Below, piece by piece: positions 33,752-42,548 of a stretch of 64,000 bases of DNA. The DNA is from Rodentibacter sp901420285 (GTDB lineage: Bacteria > Pseudomonadota > Gammaproteobacteria > Enterobacterales > Pasteurellaceae), in the NCBI RefSeq assembly GCF_041734645.1, contig NZ_CP162010.1:1488001-1552000 (forward strand). Reading direction: 5' to 3'. Numbering within the stretch: position 1 is the first letter of the stretch; the number at the start of each line of letters is the position of its first letter. A model generated the notes under the pieces. The model was given only the letters and a program-made list of their open reading frames with translations. It was not told the origin of the DNA and did no database searches. The translations under genes were made by a program, and so were the position numbers.

Positions 33752-35716
33752 ATGCGTCTCTTTATTGCTGAAAAACCGAGCTTGGCTCGTGCCATTGCCG
33801 ATGTGTTGCCAAAACCACATCTGCGCGGCGACGGATTTATCCGATGCGGCGATAACGATGTCGTCACTTGGTGCGTGGGGCATTTGCTGGAACAAGCCGA
33901 GCCCGAAGCATACGATCCGAAATTCAAACAATGGCGTTTGGAACATCTGCCAATCATTCCAGAAAAATGGCAATTATTACCGCGCAAAGAAGTTAAAAAA
34001 CAGCTTTCCACAGTGGAAAAACTGATTCATCAAGCTGACGAATTGGTAAACGCGGGCGATCCGGATCGCGAAGGGCAATTGTTAGTGGATGAAGTGTTTA
34101 GTTACACCAAGTTAAGCGCGGAAAAACGCGATCGAATTCAGCGTTGTTTAATTAGTGATTTGAATCCCAATGCGGTGGCGAAAGCGGTTAACAAGCTGCA
34201 ACCGAATCGTAATTTCATTCCGCTAGCCACCTCCGCATTAGCCCGCGCCCGTGCCGATTGGCTATACGGTATTAATATGACGCGCGCTTACACTATTCGC
34301 GGCCGTCAGGCGGGTTATAACGGCGTGCTTTCCGTCGGACGTGTACAAACACCGGTATTAGGACTGATTGTGCGGCGCGATTTGGATATTGAACATTTCC
34401 AACCCAAAGATTTCTTTGATGTGCTGGCATGGATTAATCCGGAAGGTAAGCATGAAAAAACGTCGGAAACCTCAACTGCGCTTTTTAGCGCCTTATGGCA
34501 ACCAAGTAAAGCTTGCGAAGATTATCAAGATGATGACGGCCGCGTACTTTCTCAAGGCTTAGCAGAAAATGTAGCAAAACGCATTTCCGGTCAGCCTGCG
34601 GAAGTGACGGAATATAAAAACTCGCACGAAAAAGAGAGCGCACCGCTGCCTTATTCTCTATCCGCTTTGCAAATCGACGCAGCGAAGCGCTTCGGCATGT
34701 CCGCGCAAGCGGTTTTAGATACCTGTCAGCGCTTGTATGAAACCCATCGTTTGATTACCTATCCGCGTTCCGATTGTCGTTATTTACCGGAAGAACATTT
34801 TGCCGAACGATATAATGTGTTCAATGCGGTTTCCGTGCATTGCGATGCTTACCAAACCTTGCCGAGCCTAATTGATGCCAATCGGCGTAACCGCTGTTGG
34901 AACGATAAAAAAGTCGATGCACACCATGCGATTATTCCGACTGCAAAAAATCGCGCAGTTAATTTAACTCATGAAGAACACAATATTTATGGTTTAATTG
35001 TTCGCCAATATTTAATGCAATTTTGTCCGGATGCAGAATATCGCAAAAGCAAAATTACTCTGAACATTGCCGGTGGAACTTTTATTGCTCAAGCACGAAA
35101 TCTGCAAACTGCCGGCTGGAAAGCATTACTCGGCAAAGAAGATGACTCGGAAAATCAAGAACCACTCTTGCCGATTGTGAAAAAAGGACAAATATTGCAT
35201 TGTGAACGCGGCGAAGTGGTGAATAAAAAAACACAACCACCAAAACCCTTTACTGATGCAACGTTGCTTTCGGCGATGACCGGGATTGCGCGTTTCGTAC
35301 AAGATAAAGAATTGAAAAAAATCCTACGCGAAACCGATGGACTAGGTACAGAAGCAACACGCGCGGGTATTATTGAATTATTGTTTAAACGAGGCTTTTT
35401 AATTAAAAAAGGACGCAACATTCACAGTACGGAAGCCGGACGAATTTTAATTCAAGCTTTGCCGGATATTGCTACACAGCCCGATATGACAGCACATTGG
35501 GAAGCACAGTTGAACGATATCAGTCAAAAACAAGCGACTTACCAGCAATTTATGCACAGTCTAAGTCAAATGTTGCCGGACTTGGTACGTTTTGTGAATC
35601 TCAATGCGTTGCGCCAGCTAAGTCAAGTCAGTCGAAACACAAAAGCCGAACAGAACATGCGCCAAAGAACAGTCAGGAAAACTAAAAAATCAGCGAAGAA
35701 AGAGGCTTCTGATTAA
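33752..35716 (+). CDS. topB: DNA topoisomerase III
   Basis: 654 aa type IA topoisomerase. Toprim domain at the N-terminus (LFIAEKPSLARAIADVL; NAGDPDREGQLLVDEV with the DxDxE-type acidic cluster) and the catalytic tyrosine in LITYPRSDCRYLPE near 336. The GLGTEATRAGIIELL block and basic C-terminal tail (RKTKKSAKKEASD) follow. Same position as in H. influenzae. Confidence 0.97.
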   Translation: MRLFIAEKPSLARAIADVLPKPHLRGDGFIRCGDNDVVTWCVGHLLEQAEPEAYDPKFKQWRLEHLPIIPEKWQLLPRKEVKKQLSTVEKLIHQADELVNAGDPDREGQLLVDEVFSYTKLSAEKRDRIQRCLISDLNPNAVAKAVNKLQPNRNFIPLATSALARARADWLYGINMTRAYTIRGRQAGYNGVLSVGRVQTPVLGLIVRRDLDIEHFQPKDFFDVLAWINPEGKHEKTSETSTALFSALWQPSKACEDYQDDDGRVLSQGLAENVAKRISGQPAEVTEYKNSHEKESAPLPYSLSALQIDAAKRFGMSAQAVLDTCQRLYETHRLITYPRSDCRYLPEEHFAERYNVFNAVSVHCDAYQTLPSLIDANRRNRCWNDKKVDAHHAIIPTAKNRAVNLTHEEHNIYGLIVRQYLMQFCPDAEYRKSKITLNIAGGTFIAQARNLQTAGWKALLGKEDDSENQEPLLPIVKKGQILHCERGEVVNKKTQPPKPFTDATLLSAMTGIARFVQDKELKKILRETDGLGTEATRAGIIELLFKRGFLIKKGRNIHSTEAGRILIQALPDIATQPDMTAHWEAQLNDISQKQATYQQFMHSLSQMLPDLVRFVNLNALRQLSQVSRNTKAEQNMRQRTVRKTKKSAKKEASD

Positions 35717-35746
35717 AGTTGATACAATCGATGCATAAATAATAAA

Positions 35747-35776
35747 AAAAACTTGCGGAAATCTCGCAGTTTTTAT
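35747..35776 (+). terminator. Terminator between topB and secG
   Basis: A-rich arm with ACTTGCG pairs imperfectly with CGCAGT, then a run of five T. Modest stem. Confidence 0.55.
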
Positions 35777-35825
35777 ATTATTCGCCGCGATTTTCTTGCG
35801 TAATGCGCAATTCAGAGTAGAAAAA

Positions 35826-36170
35826 ATGTATCAAGTTCTTTTATTTATTTATGTTGTTGTCGCTATTGCCTTGATCGGGTTTATTCTCGTTCAACAAGGT
35901 AAAGGAGCAAACGCCGGTGCATCTTTTGGAGGAGGCGCTTCAGGCACAATGTTTGGTTCAGCCGGTGCAGGTAACTTTTTAACCCGCGCCAGTGCAATTT
36001 TAGCAACTGTGTTTTTTGTAATTGCGCTGGTATTAGGTAACATAAATTCTCATCGCAATAACCTTGAAAAAAGTACGTTCGATGATTTGTCTCAAGCCGC
36101 TGAACAAGTCCAACAAAATCAACAAGTTGCTCCGGCAATAGAAAACAAAAATAGCGATATCCCGCAATAA
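35826..36170 (+). CDS. secG: Protein translocase subunit SecG
   Basis: 114 aa from the ATG at 35826 (MYQVLLFIYVVVAIALIGF); the open frame begins ten codons earlier without a ribosome site. Two transmembrane helices with the QQGKGANAGASFGGGASGTMFG cytoplasmic loop (split here as QQGKGANAGASFGGG and ASGTMFG) that inverts during export. C-terminal Gln-rich tail. tRNA-Leu follows after 13 bases. Confidence 0.95.
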   Translation: MYQVLLFIYVVVAIALIGFILVQQGKGANAGASFGGGASGTMFGSAGAGNFLTRASAILATVFFVIALVLGNINSHRNNLEKSTFDDLSQAAEQVQQNQQVAPAIENKNSDIPQ

Positions 36171-36183
36171 TAAACAAATAAAC

Positions 36184-36269
36184 GCTCTGGTGGTGGAATT
36201 GGTAGACACGCTATCTTGAGGGGGTAGTGGCCGTAGGCCGTGCGAGTTCAAGTCTCGCCCAGAGCACCA
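36184..36269 (+). tRNA. tRNA-Leu (anticodon GAG)
   Basis: 86 nt including CCA. Acceptor stem GCTCTGG/CCAGAGC with encoded ACCA; D arm TGGAATTGGTAGACAC; anticodon loop in CTATCTTGAGGGGGTAG gives GAG; long class II variable arm; T loop GTTCAAGTC. The secG-tRNA-Leu pairing is conserved in the family. Confidence 0.96.
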
Positions 36270-36280
36270 TTTGACTAAGC

Positions 36281-36314
36281 AAAACCCCGCGTAACTTCAC
36301 GCGGGGTTTTGTTT
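36281..36314 (+). terminator. Strong terminator after tRNA-Leu
   Basis: Perfect 12-bp stem AAAACCCCGCGT/ACGCGGGGTTTT with a 6-base loop, followed by GTTTT. Ends the ybaB-to-tRNA run and can also serve the convergent ndh gene. Confidence 0.92.
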
Positions 36315-36353
36315 TATCCGGTTCCGACAAGGAAATGTTCACTAATTTGAAGA

Positions 36354-37688
36354 TTAATGCAATTTCAATCGCGGTTTTAAATATCGATTGATTTTATCCA
36401 CCAAGATAATCAAACCGATTTTAATACAACCGTGTAATGCGTGTTGGTGCATGCGATAAAGCGATACGTAAGCGAATTGGGCGAATTTACCGTGAACGGT
36501 GAGCGGATTTTTACCGAATTTGTTGGTTAAGCTGCCCAATGCGGTGAAACTTGAAAGGGAAACCAAGGTGCCTTTATCATTGTATTTGAAGGCTTTTAAC
36601 GGTTGATTTGCAAAAATTGCAAAGAGATTTTTCGCGCAGGCTTTTGCCATTTGATGTGCGGCTTGCGCACGCGGCGGCACTAATTTTCCGTCCGGTTGCG
36701 TTAATGCGGCGCAGTCGCCGATGGCAAAAATGCTGTCATCTACGGTAGTTTGTAGCGTATCTTTTACGACTAATTGATTGATGCGGTTGATTTCCAAGCC
36801 ATCAAAATGATGTGTGACTTTTGAGGTGCGTACGCCCGCCGCCCAAACGATTAAATCCGCTTTAATTTGTTCGCCATCTTTCGTTATCAGCGTATTCGGT
36901 TGCGCTTCAGTGATCATCGTGTTGAGTTTCACTTCGGTACCCATTTCACGTAGCTCATCCAGCACCGCATCGGACAAATTTTCCGGCAAGGCGGGCAATA
37001 AACGCGGGCCGGCTTCCACCAACGTGACTTGTAAACAATCGCTGTCGATTTTGCCGTAACCGTAGGAAGACAAATCTTCCGCCGCGTGATAAAGCTCTGC
37101 GGTAAGTTCCACGCCGGTCGCGCCACCGCCAACGATCGCAATATTGATTTTACTTTGGTCGACCAGTTTCTGTTTAAATTCTTCTTCACCAATATCGTCT
37201 AGTGCGCGGTTTTCCGAAAATTTAAGGAAAAGTTCTAACATTTTGTTTTGAAAACGCAACGCCTGTTCGGAGCTGTCCAAGAAAATGCAGTTATCCGCGA
37301 CGCCTTTTGTGTTGAAATCATTTGATTTACTGCCGATTGCGATGACCAAATAATCGTAAGGAATTCGGCGGGCGACGACGATCATATCGCCTTCTTCGCC
37401 GTAAACCGGCGCCAATTCCACGTATTTTTGTTCGCGGTTGATGCGCGTGATCGAGCCTTGTTCAAAGCTGAAATGATGATTTTTACCGTGCGCACGGTAG
37501 CTTAACGAGTCGATGCCATCGTCCATTACGCCGGTGGCGATTTCGTGCAATAACGGTTTCCAAAGATGGGTGGCATTACGATCCACAAGGGTAATTTTGG
37601 CTTGTTGTTTGCGACCGAGCTTATCACCTAAAAATGTCGCCAGCTCAATACCGCCGGCACCGCCACCTACGATGACGATGTTTTTCAT
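36354..37688 (-). CDS. ndh: NADH dehydrogenase type II (non-proton-pumping)
   Basis: 444 aa membrane-associated flavoprotein passing electrons from NADH to quinone. N-terminal FAD motif IVGGGAGGIELA, second Rossmann motif IAIVGGGATGVELTAEL near 178-194 for NADH, and the FAD-binding AIGDCAAL near 315. C-terminal amphipathic segment anchors it. Start follows AGGAGAATCTT. Confidence 0.95.
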   Translation of the reverse strand: MKNIVIVGGGAGGIELATFLGDKLGRKQQAKITLVDRNATHLWKPLLHEIATGVMDDGIDSLSYRAHGKNHHFSFEQGSITRINREQKYVELAPVYGEEGDMIVVARRIPYDYLVIAIGSKSNDFNTKGVADNCIFLDSSEQALRFQNKMLELFLKFSENRALDDIGEEEFKQKLVDQSKINIAIVGGGATGVELTAELYHAAEDLSSYGYGKIDSDCLQVTLVEAGPRLLPALPENLSDAVLDELREMGTEVKLNTMITEAQPNTLITKDGEQIKADLIVWAAGVRTSKVTHHFDGLEINRINQLVVKDTLQTTVDDSIFAIGDCAALTQPDGKLVPPRAQAAHQMAKACAKNLFAIFANQPLKAFKYNDKGTLVSLSSFTALGSLTNKFGKNPLTVHGKFAQFAYVSLYRMHQHALHGCIKIGLIILVDKINRYLKPRLKLH

Positions 37689-37790
37689 AAGATTCTCCTA
37701 AAAGTATTAAATTTGTTAAAAATGTTAAATCAACGTTATGGTAGCATGAAACATCTTGTGGAACATTACTCAATAAGGAGAAAACTAAGT

Positions 37791-38411
37791 TCAGTGCACG
37801 CATTCATAAAGGGGGGTAAGCTCTCGGATGGTGTGAGTCACAAATAGCACCGCATTCAAAGCCGACAAATCGGTCTTTTCCACATTTTTGCCGATACACC
37901 AAAAATCATCGTCGTTGCGCAAGGTTAAATCCGCTTGTGAAAATGCGTTCACCGGCCGGAAATCGCCATATTCGTCTTCATCGCCGCGCCATAAATCGAA
38001 GTCGGCGAAACGGGCGAAATCAAATCGTTCCAGCCATCGGTTATATTGGTGCACATTAATTTGTGAGCGATCTGCGCGATAGCAATGCCAATCGAGACTC
38101 ACAGAAAGGCGGCGGCGATTGAGCAATACGGAGAAAATCGCAGCGGAATTTTGGTTGAATTCATATTTGAAATAGGCGAAAAAATGCGCACGTACCTGCC
38201 AACCGTTCGTCCAACTTTCGATATGCGGTTTGGCAAAAGGCGCGCCGAGTTCGGCGGAAACGGCTTGAATCAGCGCTTTCCAGTTATCCCACTGCGCTTT
38301 GTAACGCGCTTTAATGGCCGGAATTTCTTGCGGGCAGAATTTTTTCATTTGCGCAAATTGAAAGAACGGAATATTAAAAATTTCGCAGGATTCGGCGTTG
38401 AGAGAAATCAT
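37791..38411 (-). CDS. HI_0552 family protein, function unknown
   Basis: 206 aa, no signal peptide or membrane helix. Trp- and Tyr-rich with ESWTNGWQVRAHFFAYFKYE and SVSLDWHCYRADRSQINVHQYN as distinctive stretches. I recognise it as the Pasteurellaceae HI_0552 family, located next to apaH as in H. influenzae. No catalytic motif. Start ATG follows TTAAGGAAAAATC. A 24-bp repeat copy at 37842 codes for LNAVLF near the C-terminus. Confidence 0.75.
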   Translation of the reverse strand: MISLNAESCEIFNIPFFQFAQMKKFCPQEIPAIKARYKAQWDNWKALIQAVSAELGAPFAKPHIESWTNGWQVRAHFFAYFKYEFNQNSAAIFSVLLNRRRLSVSLDWHCYRADRSQINVHQYNRWLERFDFARFADFDLWRGDEDEYGDFRPVNAFSQADLTLRNDDDFWCIGKNVEKTDLSALNAVLFVTHTIRELTPLYECVH

Positions 38412-38480
38412 GATTTTTCCTTAAAAATACAATAATTTTTCGAAATTATATCGCTGTTGCACAACGTTGAAATTACCCTT

Positions 38481-38523
38481 GCAAAATAGCACCGCATTGA
38501 AGCCCTCCCAGTGCGGTGCTATC
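38481..38523. repeat. Inverted pair of the 24-bp repeat
   Basis: GCAAAATAGCACCGCATTG followed 11 bases later by GTGCGGTGCTAT; the second arm is slightly diverged. Lies between apaH and the HI_0552 family gene, both leftward. Confidence 0.75.
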
Positions 38524-38558
38524 GTTTATGCTTAATTTAAACGGGTTTTGTGCATTTG

Positions 38559-39383
38559 CTAAATTTCGTAATTTTTGACCGCACTTTGGCTGAAAATTTG
38601 TTTATCTTCCCAACGTAGCATGGTCAGGCGATTATTCCAGACACAGCCGGTATCGAGCGCATAAATATTCGGCGGCATTTTTTCATCCACTAAACTCGCC
38701 CAATGACCGAACACAATCGGGATTTGTCGATACAACGGATTGTTTAACTCGAACCAAGGCGTGAGTTCGGGCGGCGCTTCTTTCGGCGAGACTTTACAAG
38801 CGAAATCCAATCGATGATCTTGATAGCAGAACCGCATTCTGGTGAACACGTTGATAATGTAACGTAAGCGATCCATACCTTGTAAATCAGGCGACCATCG
38901 GTCGGGGAAGTTGTCGTACATTTGAGAAATCAGCGCATAAAAATCGCCGTTTTGTAAGACCTTTTCTACTTCCTTCGCGCAGGCTTTTGCCGTTTCTAAA
39001 TCCCAATCCGGCGAAATGCCCGCGTGCGCCATCAAGAAGCCCAATTTTTCATTGTGAACAAGCAACGGCTGATGACGCAACCAATCAATCAATTCTTCAA
39101 AATCCGACGCACTAAAAATCGCGTCCACCCGATCGCGCGGTTTGATTTTTTTAATGCCGAGTGCGGTCGAAATCAGATGAAGATCGTGATTCCCCAACAC
39201 GGTTTGCGCCGCGTCGCCAAGAGATTTTACCAAACGCAAACAATCTAAGGATTTATCGCCGCGCGCAACGAGATCGCCGACGAGATAGAGTTTATCTTGC
39301 GCCGGGTTGAATCGAACGCGTTCCAATAAAAGCTGTAATTCATCGAAACAGCCTTGTAAATCACCGACTAAATAGGTTGCCAT
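38559..39383 (-). CDS. apaH: Bis(5'-nucleosyl)-tetraphosphatase, symmetrical
   Basis: 274 aa. Hydrolyses Ap4A to two ADP and removes Np4 caps from RNA. Phosphoesterase motifs GDLQGCFDELQ, VGDLVARGDKS, VLGNHDLHL and MAHAGISPDW in order. A perfect uptake signal (38578-38586) lies in its last codons. Thirteen bases after rsmA upstream, the classical rsmA-apaH pairing. Confidence 0.96.
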   Translation of the reverse strand: MATYLVGDLQGCFDELQLLLERVRFNPAQDKLYLVGDLVARGDKSLDCLRLVKSLGDAAQTVLGNHDLHLISTALGIKKIKPRDRVDAIFSASDFEELIDWLRHQPLLVHNEKLGFLMAHAGISPDWDLETAKACAKEVEKVLQNGDFYALISQMYDNFPDRWSPDLQGMDRLRYIINVFTRMRFCYQDHRLDFACKVSPKEAPPELTPWFELNNPLYRQIPIVFGHWASLVDEKMPPNIYALDTGCVWNNRLTMLRWEDKQIFSQSAVKNYEI

Positions 39384-39396
39384 TTTTGACCGCGCT

Positions 39397-40257
39397 TTAT
39401 TCTTCCGAATCCATAATTTCGTCCTTCAACACCTCCGCCGGCGGATTATCCGCCAGCCAATTCGCTAAGCGGGCATAATCGGCGATGGAAAGATTTTCCG
39501 CACGCGCGTTCAAATCAATCTCAAGTGCGGTCAAATTTTCCGGAGAAAATAAGCTAGAAAGCGCGTTGCGCAAGGTTTTGCGGCGTTGGTTAAAGGCTTG
39601 CGAACAAACCCGATTAAGCCAATATAAATCCTTAACCGGATGAGGCAGGGTTTGATGCGGAATTAAGCGAACCACAGCGGAATCCACTTTCGGCGCCGGT
39701 TTAAAGGCGCTCGGCGGCACTTCAAGCACCGGCATCACTTGGCAGAAATATTGCGCCATAATGGTTAAACGCCCGTAAGCTTTACTGTTCGGCGCGGCGC
39801 AAAGGCGTTTTACCACTTCTTTTTGCAACATAAAGTGCATGTCTTGAATCACGTCGTGATATTTGAATAAATGGAACATTAACGGCGTGGAAATGTTGTA
39901 CGGCAAGTTACCAAACACGCGCAATTTTTGTTTCGGCTCGGCCGTTTGGCCGGCATAAAGCGCGCCGAAATCAAATTGCATGGCGTCAGTTTCAATCACC
40001 GTCAATTTTTGATGTAAAAAAGGATGATGGCGTAAACGTTCGGCAAGATCGCGGTCAAGTTCGACAACGGTTAAATGCTCAACTTGCTCGCCGACAGGCT
40101 CGGTTAATGCCCCCAAACCAGGGCCGATTTCCACTAAAAATTGACCTTTTTGCGGATAAATCGCCGCCACGATATTTTGAATAACATGATTATCATGCAA
40201 AAAATTTTGCCCGAAGCGCTTGCGCGCCGTATGGCCTAAATGTTTTTTTGAGTTCAT
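39397..40257 (-). CDS. rsmA: 16S rRNA dimethyladenosine transferase
   Basis: 286 aa from the ATG at 40257 (MNSKKHLGHTARKRFGQNFL); the open frame extends ten residues further without conservation. Dimethylates A1518 and A1519. AdoMet motif VEIGPGLGALT near 45, NLPYN in FGNLPYNISTPL near 115, and C-terminal RRKTLRNALSSLF. Contains an AAGTGCGGT uptake signal at 39523-39531. Confidence 0.96.
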   Translation of the reverse strand: MNSKKHLGHTARKRFGQNFLHDNHVIQNIVAAIYPQKGQFLVEIGPGLGALTEPVGEQVEHLTVVELDRDLAERLRHHPFLHQKLTVIETDAMQFDFGALYAGQTAEPKQKLRVFGNLPYNISTPLMFHLFKYHDVIQDMHFMLQKEVVKRLCAAPNSKAYGRLTIMAQYFCQVMPVLEVPPSAFKPAPKVDSAVVRLIPHQTLPHPVKDLYWLNRVCSQAFNQRRKTLRNALSSLFSPENLTALEIDLNARAENLSIADYARLANWLADNPPAEVLKDEIMDSEE

Positions 40258-40460
40258 AGTATTTCGCCTTTCGCAAAAGTGGCACACATTATAGAGCCTG
40301 TTTTACCTTTGTAAATCGTTGCGAAATTGCACGAAATGGTGTTTTTTCCACTCGAATTTATTTTCATCTTTCGTACGACACTAAAAACGGCTATAATCCG
40401 CGCGTTTTTATTAAATCAGACCCCAAATACGGTCAAGAAACCATTATTTTAGAGGATACA

Positions 40461-40679
40461 ATGGCAAAAGAAGATAGCATTGAAATGCAAGGCACTATTT
40501 TGGAAACCCTACCGAATACGATGTTCCGTGTGGAATTAGAAAACGGTCATGTGGTAACCGCTCACATTTCAGGCAAAATGCGTAAAAACTATATTCGTAT
40601 TTTAACCGGCGACAAAGTAACCGTAGAAATGACGCCTTACGATTTAAGCAAAGGCCGTATCGTTTTCCGTAGCCGCTAA
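40461..40679 (+). CDS. infA: Translation initiation factor IF-1
   Basis: 72 aa S1/OB-fold protein: MAKEDSIEMQGTILETLPNT, then GHVVTAHISGKMRKNYIRIL, the near-universal IF-1 sequence. Start follows AGAGGATACA. A TATAAT at 40392-40397 is a likely -10 element. Single gene, ended by a terminator. Confidence 0.98.
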   Translation: MAKEDSIEMQGTILETLPNTMFRVELENGHVVTAHISGKMRKNYIRILTGDKVTVEMTPYDLSKGRIVFRSR

Positions 40680-40702
40680 TCATCGTCGTGAAATCCAAGT
40701 TA

Positions 40703-40733
40703 AAAGCCGATAACTTTATCGGCTTTCTTTTTG
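40703..40733 (+). terminator. Terminator after infA
   Basis: AAAGCCGATAA pairs with TTATCGGCTTT across two bases and is followed by CTTTTTG. Confidence 0.85.
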
Positions 40734-40754
40734 CCTGAACATCACATAAATCGG

Positions 40755-40782
40755 TTGCGGAAAACGAAAATTTCGGTATAAT
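40755..40782 (+). promoter_or_regulatory. Promoter of the rpsF-priB-rpsR-rplI operon
   Basis: TTGCGG (40755-40760) and TATAAT (40777-40782) with 16-base spacing, about 94 bases before rpsF; the CCGCGCCC after the -10 is a GC-rich discriminator typical of ribosomal promoters. Confidence 0.65.
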
Positions 40783-40875
40783 CCGCGCCCTTAGCCACAT
40801 TGAATTTTCGTTCCTTGCCTTTGCAGATTGGTGGCTAATCTACGTCAAAGGCTGATTAACCCGTAAGGAGCAGTA

Positions 40876-41253
40876 ATGCGTCACTACGAAATCGTGTTTA
40901 TGGTTCATCCGGACCAAAGCGAGCAAGTACCAGGTATGATCGAACGTTACACAGGTTCTGTAAAAGAAGCCGGTGGTCAAGTTCATCGCCTAGAAGATTG
41001 GGGTCGCCGTCAATTAGCCTACCCAATTAACAAATTACACAAAGCACACTACGTGCTTATGAATGTAGAAGCGCCTCAACAAGTCATCGACGAGCTAGAA
41101 ACGACTTTCCGTTATAACGATGCTGTATTACGCAGTCTTGTTATTCACACTAAGCACGCCGTAACAGAAGCGTCCCCAATGGTTAAAGCGAAAGACGAAC
41201 GTCGCGCTTCAACTGAAGTTGAAACCAACGATTTTGAGGATGCTGAAGAGTAA
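40876..41253 (+). CDS. rpsF: 30S ribosomal protein S6
   Basis: 125 aa. Start MRHYEIVFMVHPDQSEQVPG and RRQLAYPINKLHKAHYVLMN are the S6 signature; acidic C-terminal tail ends EDAEE, where RimK can add glutamates. Start behind AAGGAGCAGTA. First gene of the operon. Confidence 0.98.
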   Translation: MRHYEIVFMVHPDQSEQVPGMIERYTGSVKEAGGQVHRLEDWGRRQLAYPINKLHKAHYVLMNVEAPQQVIDELETTFRYNDAVLRSLVIHTKHAVTEASPMVKAKDERRASTEVETNDFEDAEE

Positions 41254-41566
41254 TTCGAGCATTGATAATCGCTTGTCGTTAATGGGTGTCGTCACTCACG
41301 AACCTAAGCGATCAAAAAGCCCTAACGGGGTCGAGCATTGCCGGTTTTGGTTGGAACATCGTTCGGAACAAATTGAAAGCGGTTTGCCCCGCCAAGCGTG
41401 GTTAAAAATGCCGATTCAAGTCAGCGGCAATCAATTAGTAGAAAAAACTCAAAGCATTACGGTCGGCACTCAACTATTGATAGTCGGGTTTATAACCTCT
41501 CATAAAACCAACAACGGTTTACATCAGTTAGTCTTACATGCCGAGCAAATCGAATTTATAGATTAG
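41240..41566 (+). CDS. priB: Primosomal replication protein N
   Basis: 108 aa from the ATG at 41240 (MLKSNSSIDNRLSLMGVV), overlapping the rpsF stop by 14 bases; an upstream in-frame ATG at 41219 is less likely. OB-fold ssDNA-binding protein of the replication restart primosome: SPNGVEHCRFWLEHRSEQ and QAWLKMPIQVSGNQL are typical. Position between rpsF and rpsR is conserved. Confidence 0.93.
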   Translation: MLKSNSSIDNRLSLMGVVTHEPKRSKSPNGVEHCRFWLEHRSEQIESGLPRQAWLKMPIQVSGNQLVEKTQSITVGTQLLIVGFITSHKTNNGLHQLVLHAEQIEFID

Positions 41567-41577
41567 GAGACAGCCAA

Positions 41578-41808
41578 ATGGCACGTTATTTCCGTCGTCG
41601 TAAGTTCTGCCGTTTTACAGCGGAAAATGTTGTTGAAATCGATTACAAAGATATCGCTACATTAAAGAACTACATTTCTGAAAGCGGCAAAATTGTACCA
41701 AGCCGCATTACCGGTACTCGTGCGAAGTACCAACGCCAATTAGCCCGCGCTATCAAACGCGCACGTTATTTAGCGTTAATCCCTTACTCTGATATGCATC
41801 ATAACTAA
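41578..41808 (+). CDS. rpsR: 30S ribosomal protein S18
   Basis: 76 aa. MARYFRRRKFCRFTAENVVE and the KIVPSRITGTRAKYQRQLAR core match S18. Eleven bases after priB with an AGGAGACAGCC site. Confidence 0.98.
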   Translation: MARYFRRRKFCRFTAENVVEIDYKDIATLKNYISESGKIVPSRITGTRAKYQRQLARAIKRARYLALIPYSDMHHN

Positions 41809-41823
41809 GAAGAGGAAGGACAA

Positions 41824-42273
41824 ATGCAAGTAATTCTTTTAGATAAAATTGTTCACCTAGGTAATGTTGGTGATCAAGTTAATGTTAAATCAGGTTTTGC
41901 ACGTAACTTCTTAATCCCGCAAGGAAAAGCGGTTATGGCGACCAAAGCTAATATCGAACACTTTGAAGCGCGCCGTGCTGAATTAGAAGCGGCAGCAGCA
42001 GCAAGTCTTGCCGCGGCACAAGCCCGTGCAGCGCAAATTACCGCATTGGGAGCGGTTACTATTGCTTCTAAAGCCGGTGACGAAGGCCGTTTATTCGGTG
42101 CTATCACAACTCGCGATGTTGCTGATGCTGTCAGCGCAGCAGGCATTGAAATTGCGAAAAGCGAAGTGCGTTTACCAAATGGTCCAATCCGTACTCTCGG
42201 TGACCACGACGTTCGTTTCCAACTTCATGGTGAAGTGTTCGCAACATTAAACATCGTTGTTGTTGCAGAGTAA
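41824..42273 (+). CDS. rplI: 50S ribosomal protein L9
   Basis: 149 aa. N-terminal MQVILLDKIVHLGNVGDQVN domain, a long Ala-rich helix (about 45-75), and the C-terminal domain with GDEGRLFGAITTRDVADAV. Last gene of the operon. Confidence 0.98.
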   Translation: MQVILLDKIVHLGNVGDQVNVKSGFARNFLIPQGKAVMATKANIEHFEARRAELEAAAAASLAAAQARAAQITALGAVTIASKAGDEGRLFGAITTRDVADAVSAAGIEIAKSEVRLPNGPIRTLGDHDVRFQLHGEVFATLNIVVVAE

Positions 42274-42329
42274 TCAATTGTTAAGCAGAAACTGAGATTG
42301 CTCTGATTTCTGAAAACTCAATTGAATGC

Positions 42330-42367
42330 AAGGACTAAGCATTATTTTTATAGCGCTTAGTCCTTTT
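42330..42367 (+). terminator. Terminator after rplI
   Basis: AAGGACTAAGC and GCTTAGTCCTT form a perfect 11-bp stem around an AT-rich loop, followed by TTTAAT. Confidence 0.88.
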
Positions 42368-42548
42368 AATTTATCTAGAATATTCACCTATAGTGCACAT
42401 TCAAATCAGCACCGCATTGAAATCCGCCTCACTGCAATTATTCAATTCCTCCCTCCTTTCTAGCACACATTTCTGTAAATAAATCTTTACGGAAAAGGAT
42501 AAACTCACTATCATAGCGACAATTTTTACTCGCAGTAAGTAGGCTTTT

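Noticed and set aside
41219..41239. Longer priB start
   Set aside because: The extra seven residues lie in the rpsF reading region and are not conserved; MLKSN at 41240 fits the family start.
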